Assembly (NCBI GenBank): GCA_013153515.1
Contig: JAADEI010000030.1
Coordinates: forward strand, 1-32,725
Source of the DNA: Chlorobiota bacterium
Lineage (GTDB): Bacteria; Bacteroidota; Bacteroidia; JAADEI01
Direction of reading: 5' to 3'
Length of the DNA: 32,725 bases
Made by a program: the position numbers and the translations under genes. Each line of letters begins with the position of its first letter. Position 1 is the stretch's first letter. The notes under the pieces are model-generated. The model ran no database searches. It was given only the letters and a program-made list of their open reading frames with translations, and was not told the origin of the DNA. Of the stretch, positions 24,316-31,718 are shown piece after piece.

Positions 24316-25623
24316 TCACAACCTCATTCCAAGATGTAATTCCAGATTAACAAATTTCCCATTACCTTTCTGCTTAAAAATGCTTACAGGCAAAGCATTA
24401 ATGCGCCCCCCTATTAGTAACATATCTCCGTTTTTGAGACCTATCGCATAGTTAAGCTCTCCACTGATCAAAATTCCTAAATTGTTCGAAGATGGATTGA
24501 CCCTCAAAATCTCCGAGCTATATATGTGATATAGGAAATAGATTACTGAAGTGTTAAGCCACCCATCTATCCAACGGTTATAGCCGACATAAAGTAATGG
24601 CTTCCCAACACTCCCTGAAACACCCAAGTAACGCGATTCTACCGTTTCTTTACGCCATCTGCCATCAATCAACACAGCAATTTTTGAGTCAAATCCACCG
24701 TACACTACACCTATCCTATATATATGAGATTTCGCAGGAATTATTCTGCCTAAATAAAAGGAAGTCATAAACCCTGGATCAAAAGTTACAAACTGACTGC
24801 TAAACAAAGATTGGATTAAATATTCACTTACCATAATGCTAAATTGACTCCCTATGTCAACCTGCCATATATGTATCGTTGCACTTTCCTCAGGATGGTC
24901 AGGATGAAGATTCATATCGTTTAATCCTGCTTGTGGTGAAGAAGCTTCTAATTGTATTTTTAATTGCGGTAAGGTGAACATAGATGCCTGACTACCCTCC
25001 CCTCGCTCCTCTGATATGAGATGACCAGTCGTGGACGACGAAGACTCAAACGGTGTTACGAGATAGTCTTGGGAAGTGGCATTTTGGTAGCTATCGCCTT
25101 CATTAGCCAACGAATGTTCCAATGACTGAGATACTGAAGAATGGTTGAAAGAGGAAGGCGAAGGTGATTGCAAAGCGTCGTTCCCAAAGTCTGTATTATA
25201 AGTGGATTTTGCAGACTTTGATTTATTGCCTATATCTGTCACATAGGCAGTTAAAACAGGCTTCCTGTGTAATAATTCATAATTGTTAAGAGGATATTCA
25301 ATTAGCAGAAACATAGTAATTGCCATCAATAATGTCTTAAGAGTTCTTTTTACCCTTCGCCACAGTAGTACGCGCTTGATGTTCTGCCATATGGTTAGCA
25401 ATTCAAGATAGTATTGTACATGTGTCCAGACATACACGGGTGGTTCTTTCGTTAGTTCATTTAACTTGTTCCTTATCGCCTGATCAGTCTGATTGATTGG
25501 ATTGTTGGCATGTGCGTTAACATTACTCTGTGAGATATTATCCCACACGAAATCAGGTGGGTTTTCCTGTATATGTCCCAGCTTTTCCCTTATTATCTTA
25601 TCAAATTTTTCGTTGCCTTGCAT
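24316..25623 (-). CDS. Predicted anti-sigma/outer-membrane beta-barrel fusion protein
   Basis: 435 residues. The N-terminus holds a duplicated motif: FDKIIREKLGHIQENPPDFV with WDNI (6-30), and DQAIRNKLNELTKEPPVYVW (47-66). This motif is typical of the short cytoplasmic anti-sigma-like segment of Bacteroidota proteins encoded next to ECF sigma factors. A single membrane segment follows at ~96-110 (KTLLMAITMFLLIEYPL). A Ser-rich, low-complexity periplasmic linker spans ~130-240, and a beta-rich region with a barrel-like pattern (TSFYLGRIIPAKSHIYRIGV, FVNLELHLGMRL at the end) spans ~245-435. The gene overlaps the sigma factor gene by 23 bases. It probably binds the sigma factor and signals from the envelope; the fusion of the parts is seen, the role inferred. 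Confidence 0.72.
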   Translation of the reverse strand: MQGNEKFDKIIREKLGHIQENPPDFVWDNISQSNVNAHANNPINQTDQAIRNKLNELTKEPPVYVWTHVQYYLELLTIWQNIKRVLLWRRVKRTLKTLLMAITMFLLIEYPLNNYELLHRKPVLTAYVTDIGNKSKSAKSTYNTDFGNDALQSPSPSSFNHSSVSQSLEHSLANEGDSYQNATSQDYLVTPFESSSSTTGHLISEERGEGSQASMFTLPQLKIQLEASSPQAGLNDMNLHPDHPEESATIHIWQVDIGSQFSIMVSEYLIQSLFSSQFVTFDPGFMTSFYLGRIIPAKSHIYRIGVVYGGFDSKIAVLIDGRWRKETVESRYLGVSGSVGKPLLYVGYNRWIDGWLNTSVIYFLYHIYSSEILRVNPSSNNLGILISGELNYAIGLKNGDMLLIGGRINALPVSIFKQKGNGKFVNLELHLGMRL

Positions 25624-26164
25624 TCCACTTTTCTTTTATCATCTTTTGAAGCAACTTACGTGCCCGCGCCACTTGGGATTTAGACGTACCAATGCTAATC
25701 CCCAATTCCTTGGCTATCTCTTCATGGGAATATCCTTCCACTGCGTGCATTAGGAAAGCCACTCGCGCTCCCTCCGGCAGTTGTTGAATAATTTCTTGCA
25801 GTTCTTTTGCTTCCAACTGTTCAATGATTCCCGGCAGTTGTGAGGAAATTTCTACCTCCCCAGGATCAATAGCTTCTATAAATTCAGTAGTGGATTTCCT
25901 CTTTCTGATGAAATCAATTATAGTGTTGATAGTTATTTTCCGAGCCCATGCCTCTATAGAACCATTCTTCTTATACATGTCAATTTTTGTAAAAATTTTT
26001 ATAAAAGCCTCTTGCAAGACATCGGCAGCATCCTCTTTGTTTTTTAGATATGTGATACACACAGCATACAACTTAGGGGCAAGCATTTTGTATAACGTCT
26101 CTTGGGCTTCCGGGTCTCCCTTCTGACAACCTTTAATAATTTCCTGTTCAGTTGTCTTGTTCAT
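25601..26164 (-). CDS. ECF-family RNA polymerase sigma factor
   Basis: 187 residues. Region 2 (about 20-90) contains LKNKEDAADVLQEAFIKIFT and GSIEAWARKITINTIIDFIR, the core-polymerase and -10 binding helices. Region 4 (about 125-175) contains LPEGARVAFLMHAVEGYSHE and the helix-turn-helix EIAKELGISIGTSKSQVARA for -35 recognition. It redirects RNA polymerase to a small regulon, probably in answer to an envelope signal passed by the overlapping downstream gene. The start overlaps the stop of the upstream gene as ATGA. The regulon cannot be read from the window. Confidence 0.95.
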   Translation of the reverse strand: MNKTTEQEIIKGCQKGDPEAQETLYKMLAPKLYAVCITYLKNKEDAADVLQEAFIKIFTKIDMYKKNGSIEAWARKITINTIIDFIRKRKSTTEFIEAIDPGEVEISSQLPGIIEQLEAKELQEIIQQLPEGARVAFLMHAVEGYSHEEIAKELGISIGTSKSQVARARKLLQKMIKEKWNARQRKI

Positions 26165-26940
26165 GGTGCTTCTTTAATTGTTAAAGTTGCCCCTTTCCCT
26201 ATGTTGCGAGTAATTTGTTCGTATAGGTCCTCATGAGAATCTTCATCTATTATAATTATTGTGTCTTCAAACTCCTCCAACGCCGCATCTATCCACAAAG
26301 ATTTAGGAATGGAGTTGAGCCATTTAGAAATGTTGAGGTTTAAAATAGCGACATAAGTGCCCTGAGCAGATAATTCTTTTGATTTGTTATGAGGACCATC
26401 AAACTTTATCACTTTATCCTCATTAATACGAATGAGCACTGTCTTTTCCGTAGGAAGACAAAAACAACTATCGGCTTTAAGCCTGCCCTTAATAAATACT
26501 GAGGGGGTTCTGTTATTATCCCTATCATCGTCATCATCATCATCTTCTTCTTCCCCTTCGGGTATATATAAAGAAACATTTAAATAATCATATCTTCCTG
26601 AAGGAATGGTATAATTGAATTTCTTATCATCAGTTATTTGTTGAATCCTCCTATCTACTATATGAACATCCTCTTTGCCGTCTCTAAACCCCGAAATCTC
26701 AATCTCTTCAATGAAAAGAAACCAATTATCTATTATAACTATTTGATTGGTCTCTTCTTTAGTTGGGGCATTCACTATGCGCACTTCAAGAGTCGCTGTT
26801 TGTTTTTTCTTCCGAGATCTACAACTGGTGATGTTTAACACACTATAGATTAATACTCCTAAAATTAGCATAGTGCTTATCGGAAACTCACTATGTCCGA
26901 CCCGTTGGAACCAACCTCGCCTAAATTTGTTCATATTCAT
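26161..26940 (-). CDS. Putative lipoprotein ahead of an ECF sigma factor
   Basis: 259 residues. The N-terminal hydrophobic segment STMLILGVLIYSVLNITSC ends in a lipobox-like ITSC, but the preceding N-region is long (about 23 residues), so the true start may be the second inner Met at residue 24. The rest is beta-rich and resembles a DUF4382-like sandwich: RIVNAPTKEETNQIVI with a strand pattern DNWFLFIEEIEISGF, and YNYTIPSGRYDYLNVSLY-like strands. A run of three Glu and seven Asp residues (codons at 26524-26553) lies in the middle and may bind cations. It is the first gene of the sigma operon, overlapping the sigma gene by four bases (ATGA). It is possibly the envelope sensor or the main output of the sigma factor; this is inference. 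Confidence 0.66.
   Translation of the reverse strand: MNMNKFRRGWFQRVGHSEFPISTMLILGVLIYSVLNITSCRSRKKKQTATLEVRIVNAPTKEETNQIVIIDNWFLFIEEIEISGFRDGKEDVHIVDRRIQQITDDKKFNYTIPSGRYDYLNVSLYIPEGEEEDDDDDDDRDNNRTPSVFIKGRLKADSCFCLPTEKTVLIRINEDKVIKFDGPHNKSKELSAQGTYVAILNLNISKWLNSIPKSLWIDAALEEFEDTIIIIDEDSHEDLYEQITRNIGKGATLTIKEAP
26524..26553 (-). repeat. Codon repeat (Glu3-Asp7) in the putative lipoprotein gene
   Basis: Ten triplets reading (GAA)3 (GAT)4 GAC (GAT)2 on the - strand, giving three Glu and seven Asp in a row. Triplet slippage here would change length without breaking the frame. Confidence 0.85.
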
Positions 26941-26986
26941 AAGAGAATACGTTAAAGGCTACCTAAAAGTTTAAAATTAAGATATT

Positions 26987-28432
26987 ATGATTCCAAAAGA
27001 GGTGATAGAAAGAATAGGGGAATATGAGTGGGAGATTCCGAAACATTTCAGGTCAGATATGCGTGTTCCGGCTCGTTTCTTCGCTTCGGAAGAAATGCTT
27101 CCCCAAGTTTTGAAGGACAAAGCTCTTTTGCAACTGGTTAATGTAGCCACTCTCCCTGGGATTCAAGGATATGCTCTCGCAATGCCGGACATCCACGAAG
27201 GATATGGGTTTCCTATCGGTGGGGTCGCTGCGATGGACGTTGAGGAAGGCGTTGTGTCCCCAGGTGGAATAGGATATGACATAAATTGCGGGGTCAGGAT
27301 TCTGACTTCCCAAGTTAGTTTTAAAGAAGTTGCAGAACACATAGAAGCCCTTGCAAACCTTGTGTTCCAATATGTTCCAGCAGGGGTCGGAAAAGGCGGT
27401 AAATTCAAGTTATCTAAAAAGGAAATAAAAAAGGTTTTGGAGACAGGGGTTCGTTGGGCATTGGATAACGAAATGGCAACCGATTCAGACTTGCCTTATA
27501 TTGAAAGCAAGGGACAGCTCCCCAATGCCGACCCAGACGCCGTGTCCTCAATAGCAATAGAGAGGGGTAGCGACCAATTGGGTACCATGGGCAGTGGCAA
27601 TCACTTCGTGGAAATTCAAATTGTTGAGAAAATTTTTGAACCCGAGATAGCCAAAGATTTTGGACTGTTTGAAGGACAGGTTGTCTTTATGATTCACACC
27701 GGGTCCAGGGGGCTTGGACACCAAGTGGCTACTGATTACATCAAACTGATGGTTGCTAACCTGAAGAAATGGGGCATCGACTTACCAGACAGGGAATTGG
27801 CATGTGCTCCCATTTCCAGCCCAGAAGGTCAGAGATACATAACGGCGATGAACGCGGCGGCAAACTTCGCCTTCACAAACAGGCAATTAATAACCCATCA
27901 ATTGAGGAAGGCATGGAAACAGGTGATGGGTTCGGCAGGGGGACAATTAAGAATTTTATACGATGTTGCACACAACATAGCAAAGATTGAAACCTATGAA
28001 GTCAACGGTAAGAAAAAACAAGTTTTAGTCCACAGAAAAGGGGCAACCCGGTCCTTCGGTCCTCATCACCACGAAATCCCGTCTCAATATCGCTCTTCCG
28101 GGCAACCTGTCTTGATCCCAGGCAGTATGGGAACAGCGTCCTACGTACTTGCCGGAACCGAAACTTCATACTCTAAAAGTTGGGGAACAACTTGTCATGG
28201 GGCAGGAAGACAAATGTCAAGGAGGAAAGCGCGAGAGTCTGTTAATGCATCGGAATTGATAAAAGATTTAGATAAACAAGGCATAATTGTTAAGGCGCAT
28301 AGCAAGAAGGGCGTTACGGAAGAGGCGCCGTTAGCATACAAAGACGTGGACCAAGTGGTTGAGGTTGTTGATAAAGTGGGAATAGCGAGGCGAGTGGCTC
28401 GCCTCAGACCATGGGCAGTAATAAAAGGCTAA
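26987..28432 (+). CDS. rtcB: RNA ligase RtcB
   Basis: GTP- and Mn2+-dependent ligase that joins RNA ends bearing 2',3'-cyclic phosphate or 3'-phosphate to 5'-OH, used in RNA repair and tRNA splicing. The 481 residues match full length. Metal ligands and catalytic residues are all visible: D98 and C101 in GGIGYDINCGVR, N205 and H206 in GSGNHFVEI, H237 in HTGSRGLGH, H329 in VAHNIAK, and the guanylylated H404 in TTCHGAGRQMSRR (the same number as in Pyrococcus). It lies divergent to the ECF sigma operon with only 46 bases between start codons, so the two promoters overlap. A 116-residue unknown gene follows after 13 bases. No archease gene is seen. Confidence 0.96.
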   Translation: MIPKEVIERIGEYEWEIPKHFRSDMRVPARFFASEEMLPQVLKDKALLQLVNVATLPGIQGYALAMPDIHEGYGFPIGGVAAMDVEEGVVSPGGIGYDINCGVRILTSQVSFKEVAEHIEALANLVFQYVPAGVGKGGKFKLSKKEIKKVLETGVRWALDNEMATDSDLPYIESKGQLPNADPDAVSSIAIERGSDQLGTMGSGNHFVEIQIVEKIFEPEIAKDFGLFEGQVVFMIHTGSRGLGHQVATDYIKLMVANLKKWGIDLPDRELACAPISSPEGQRYITAMNAAANFAFTNRQLITHQLRKAWKQVMGSAGGQLRILYDVAHNIAKIETYEVNGKKKQVLVHRKGATRSFGPHHHEIPSQYRSSGQPVLIPGSMGTASYVLAGTETSYSKSWGTTCHGAGRQMSRRKARESVNASELIKDLDKQGIIVKAHSKKGVTEEAPLAYKDVDQVVEVVDKVGIARRVARLRPWAVIKG

Positions 28433-28445
28433 AATTTAATAGCAC

Positions 28446-28796
28446 ATGTTGTCAAAACAAGAATTTGAAAAAACAGTTGAAGAATTAAAGGAGTCAAAGC
28501 CGTTCCTCTTCTCTATAAAAGAGGACGGAACCCTTGAAACCAATTTGTTTGTCCTCCAAGAAGTGCTTAAACAACACAACTTCCAAATTGATTATAAATA
28601 TCATTGGGAAGACGATGCATATTGTATTCAACTTAAACTCTTAAAAGAAGGAAAACAAGTGTTTGAAACCTCACTATGCAGAGAAAACGTCCCTAAGAAC
28701 ATCTCTTTTGAAGAGTTGACATCGCTGGAAGTTTCCCTCCTTGAAGAAGCATTAACAAAAACCTTTAAGGACTTTTTCAAGATAGACGTACGATAA
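28446..28796 (+). CDS. Small hypothetical protein downstream of rtcB
   Basis: 116 residues, acidic, with no signal peptide or membrane segment. A helical start (KQEFEKTVEELKESKPFLFS) is followed by strands around HWEDDAYCIQLKLLKEGKQV and a helical end (EVSLLEEALTKTFKDFFKI). I do not recognise a family. It is not archease, the usual RtcB cofactor, since it lacks the DHTADIG motif. Its place 13 bases after rtcB suggests one transcript and perhaps a role linked to RNA repair; that is inference. Confidence 0.65.
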   Translation: MLSKQEFEKTVEELKESKPFLFSIKEDGTLETNLFVLQEVLKQHNFQIDYKYHWEDDAYCIQLKLLKEGKQVFETSLCRENVPKNISFEELTSLEVSLLEEALTKTFKDFFKIDVR

Positions 28797-28881
28797 CGCA
28801 GTTAGTGAAGCCATTCATTCTATTCGGCTCCTGCAAAATCTAATGAGCTCTTTGCACAATATGTTGATTACTTTTTTACAA

Positions 28882-28922
28882 AATAAAAAAGCCGGCACCC
28901 GAGGTAACCCCCGAGCACCGGC
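28882..28922 (-). terminator. Rho-independent terminator of the 29-kb lipoprotein operon
   Basis: On the - strand GCCGG...CCGGC arms (28891-28922) form a ~13-bp G+C-rich stem with a few G:U pairs around a TTA loop, followed by TTTTTTATT. Only the - strand side has the T-run, so it ends the lipoprotein operon to its right. The rest of 28797-28989 holds nothing I can identify. Confidence 0.82.
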
Positions 28923-28989
28923 ACTGGGCGGAGCGATATGCGGGGCTGATGCGAGAATTGTCAGAATTTAGCCATCATATACATAAACG

Positions 28990-29244
28990 TTATTCTATGC
29001 GATTTATTGTGCATGACACAGAGGAAATTTCTGGATCCCCTTGTTGTATGTTATCCCCTAATGTGTTGCAAATAGCAGAAGCATCCCTCTCGCTCTGATT
29101 AGTTATTATCTCATAGTCCGTCCACACATCTCCCCACTTATCGGTTATTGTGCATTGGCACAACCAGTCATCGGTGGGATAGCAACCAACTATTATTGTC
29201 AGGAAGAATCCTAATGCCCCAACTTTAATCATTTTCCACGTCAT
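28990..29244 (-). CDS. Tiny lipoprotein C of the DWxCxC family
   Basis: 84 residues with signal peptide ending in lipobox IVGC, then YPTDDWLCQC, EIITNQSERDASAIC and a last Cys in SVSC. It shares the exact spacing of the other three family members, with a longer region between the last two Cys. GGAGG at 29248-29252 lies 3 bases before the chosen ATG, one of the few clear Shine-Dalgarno-like sequences here; an in-frame ATG four codons later would have a longer spacing. It is the last gene of a three-lipoprotein operon and is followed by a strong terminator. Function unknown. Confidence 0.8.
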   Translation of the reverse strand: MTWKMIKVGALGFFLTIIVGCYPTDDWLCQCTITDKWGDVWTDYEIITNQSERDASAICNTLGDNIQQGDPEISSVSCTINRIE

Positions 29245-29251
29245 GATCCTC

Positions 29252-29470
29252 CTATTTTATTTCCTCCACTCTTGAGTAAAGTTCCTCGTCAATCACTTCA
29301 CATTCAATCCTGCACACTGCCTCCGCATCCTTAGATTTCTCATTTGTTATTATGGAAGTGAGATATTCCGTTCCGGTGTCTTTGTTTTTGCAATAGCATT
29401 TCCAATCGGCAGTTGGTGCACAGGACAAGAGAAACCCTGCCATCATCACTGTTGTAAATAGAAACCTCAT
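29252..29470 (-). CDS. Tiny lipoprotein D of the DWxCxC family
   Basis: 72 residues: signal peptide MRFLFTTVMMAGF with lipobox LLSC, then APTADWKCYC and SIITNEKSKDAEAVC. The last Cys comes only four residues later (CRIEC) rather than near the C-terminus, so its second disulfide would differ from those of A, B and C. It starts 6 bases after the preceding lipoprotein gene and ends 7 bases before member C. Function unknown; envelope location inferred from the lipobox. Confidence 0.8.
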   Translation of the reverse strand: MRFLFTTVMMAGFLLSCAPTADWKCYCKNKDTGTEYLTSIITNEKSKDAEAVCRIECEVIDEELYSRVEEIK

Positions 29471-29476
29471 GGCTTG

Positions 29477-29887
29477 TTAATTTACAGGACAAACACTAAA
29501 TGAACCATCTCCTTTGAACTTCTTAAGGGTAACTTTGACCGTCCATTGACCTGGCGTGCCACTCTTGGTTGTTCCAGAGAATGTGTCGTCGCCAGAGTCC
29601 TTGGTCAAGCCGTGGTCAAAGACCACATTTCCACTGGCATCGGTAATCGTTATCCTCAATTCCCCTTTGTTTGCCGTAGTTAAATCGAAGTTGACCTCTG
29701 CCAGCTCAGAAGGGTTCTGCCACAACCTCTCCTCGGACAGGTTGGCTCCCGCTCCCCCTCCTGTAACGTCTCCGCCGATGCACTCTCCCACATCCTGCCA
29801 CATGATTTGTCCGTTGCCACTGCCACAAGAAGTGCCAATGAGTAGCATTGTAGTCAAACCAGCAGTTAGTAGGATTTGCTTCATCAT
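29477..29887 (-). CDS. Beta-sandwich lipoprotein, hypothetical
   Basis: 136 residues. The signal peptide (QILLTAGLTTMLLIGTSC) ends in a relaxed lipobox, followed by a Gly-rich linker (GGDVTGGGAGANL). The C-terminal ~85 residues are beta-strands of the pre-peptidase C-terminal / jelly-roll type: NFDLTTANKGELRITITDAS, then GTPGQWTVKVTLKKFKGDGS. There are Cys in GECIGG and near the end in SVCPVN, likely a disulfide. Two Met codons start the gene. It is the first gene of the operon with tiny lipoproteins D and C and is divergent to the leucine-rich repeat gene. Function unknown. Confidence 0.75.
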   Translation of the reverse strand: MMKQILLTAGLTTMLLIGTSCGSGNGQIMWQDVGECIGGDVTGGGAGANLSEERLWQNPSELAEVNFDLTTANKGELRITITDASGNVVFDHGLTKDSGDDTFSGTTKSGTPGQWTVKVTLKKFKGDGSFSVCPVN

Positions 29888-29981
29888 GGTTAGTTGATTT
29901 TAAGGCTTTGCGTCCGCTATTTATAAACGGTCTAAATATAGAAAAGGTTGGAATCATCAAACTGAGTAATTTAGCCGTGTT

Positions 29982-31715
29982 ATGAAAAAAGCTCTGTTCA
30001 AAGCAATAGAAAAGGCAGTTATCATCTTTTTGGTTGCCATACCCCTCCTTCCTGTTTTCTCACAGAAATCCATAGAATTTTTCTTTCGTTTGCCAGAAGG
30101 AAAAGTATATAGATTGAGGGATTTAAAGAATGCACATCCTGATTCAGTGAAAATTCTTGACCTGTCTTATGCCAAGATTTCTACGTTACCTCCCGAAATT
30201 CTAAAATTTAAAAACATTGAGGCTATTATCCTCAGGAAAAATCCTGCTCTAAAAGTGAAACAGGTTCTAAGGGAACTTGCTCAGTTGCCCAAATTATGGT
30301 ATTTAGACTTGTCATGGAATCGGTTTACTTCTTTGCCTGATGAAGTGGGACTCCTAACCAACTTAAAAGTTCTGAAACTGAATGACAATAAGGCTATCAA
30401 TCACATTAGCGATGCTATCTGTAATGTGCCTCTGGAAGCAATCCATTTAAAGAGAACATATATGTTAGATGTTGAAAATGTTTTCTCCACACTTTCCAAT
30501 TGTGATGGGCTCCTTGCAATTGACCTGTCGTTTAATCAATTGTTTTCCATCCCTGCCAATGTTAAAGACTTGCACAGTCTGGAATTCCTCGCTCTAAACA
30601 ACAATCTGATAACTAAACTTCCTCCCACATTGAGCGATTTGCCCAACTTGAAGTGGTTAAACCTTCGTGGAAATGTGTGGATTAATGCCGAGCAGGTGTT
30701 TGACGCCCTCGCCAATTCAAAATCTCTGGAAACCCTCATAGTTAGTGAATGCGACATAAAGGAATTGCCTGATAACATAGGGAACTTGAAACCCTTGAAA
30801 TATCTAGACCTCAGGTCAAATAATATGGTTAAAGTCAGTGGTGGCTTATGTGAACTAAAAAACTTGGAAGTCCTTCTGTTGGGATACATCAATTTTGGCG
30901 AACGAATGAATTATTTAGAAAAAATTCCATCATGCATACGCAACCTTAGGAAATTGAGGAAGTTAGATTTGAGAGGCAACAAGTTAGAGGCTTTGCCGGC
31001 ATCAGTTAAGAAACTCACAAACATGGAACATTTAGATGTGTCTCTGAACGAATTAACTCGCTTCCCAGCAGGAATATCTTCAATGAAAAAAATATCATAT
31101 CTCAATCTGGGTGGGAACAAGTTCTCTCAATTCCCCACTGCTATATGTAGGCTAACTAATCTGGACACGCTAATCTTTGACGGGTTCTATTTCCATCCTG
31201 CCAAGTTTAAGGTCAAAAGCCTTCCTTCGTGCATAGGAAACTTGGAACAGTTAAAAGTTTTGTCTTTGAACGATCAGGTCATCAGGAACCTGCCCCCATC
31301 AATAACTAACCTCTCAAATCTTGAAGAACTGTGGGTTAGAAACAACTTGCTTAAGCATCTGCCAGAAGACATTCATGAATTGGGAAATTTAAGATTAATG
31401 AATTTGAAAGCCAATGAACTGGAAGATTTGCCTGAGACAATGCCTCAACTTGCTTCACTTAGGATCCTTGATATTAGTTATAATCTGCCCCTTGACCTCC
31501 AAAAGGTACTGCCCATTTTAATTCAAATGAAACAACTTGAACTGCTTGACATTAGTTATAATCCCACTATCACGGATGAATTGGTTAAGCAATTGGAAGA
31601 AGCCCTTCCTAATACTGAAGTGATAGCCATTCCGATAGATGACTATTTGCGTGTGCCCCCTCCTTCTTGGCTTCAAGAAAAAATAATGAAAAAGTATCAA
31701 AAAATCAAGCGATAA
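29982..31715 (+). CDS. Secreted leucine-rich repeat protein
   Basis: 577 residues. A signal peptide (AVIIFLVAIPLLPVFSQ) precedes an array of leucine-rich repeats covering nearly the whole mature protein, e.g. LWYLDLSWNRFTSLPDEVGL, LEFLALNNNLITKLPPTLSD, LKYLDLRSNNMVKVSGGL, LRKLDLRGNKLEALPASVKK and LEELWVRNNLLKHLPEDIHE. The units follow the ~23-residue L-P-x-x-[IV] type, with some irregular longer ones. Such solenoids bind proteins or glycans; in Bacteroidota exported LRR proteins are often surface adhesins or receptors. No T9SS sorting domain or lipobox is visible, so the final location is uncertain. It ends 3 bases from the convergent feoB stop with no terminator between. Confidence 0.85.
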   Translation: MKKALFKAIEKAVIIFLVAIPLLPVFSQKSIEFFFRLPEGKVYRLRDLKNAHPDSVKILDLSYAKISTLPPEILKFKNIEAIILRKNPALKVKQVLRELAQLPKLWYLDLSWNRFTSLPDEVGLLTNLKVLKLNDNKAINHISDAICNVPLEAIHLKRTYMLDVENVFSTLSNCDGLLAIDLSFNQLFSIPANVKDLHSLEFLALNNNLITKLPPTLSDLPNLKWLNLRGNVWINAEQVFDALANSKSLETLIVSECDIKELPDNIGNLKPLKYLDLRSNNMVKVSGGLCELKNLEVLLLGYINFGERMNYLEKIPSCIRNLRKLRKLDLRGNKLEALPASVKKLTNMEHLDVSLNELTRFPAGISSMKKISYLNLGGNKFSQFPTAICRLTNLDTLIFDGFYFHPAKFKVKSLPSCIGNLEQLKVLSLNDQVIRNLPPSITNLSNLEELWVRNNLLKHLPEDIHELGNLRLMNLKANELEDLPETMPQLASLRILDISYNLPLDLQKVLPILIQMKQLELLDISYNPTITDELVKQLEEALPNTEVIAIPIDDYLRVPPPSWLQEKIMKKYQKIKR

Positions 31716-31718
31716 GGA

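Noticed and set aside
28446-28796. Archease as identity of the gene after rtcB
   Set aside because: Size and place fit roughly, but the archease motif around DHTADIG and its metal-binding residues are missing.
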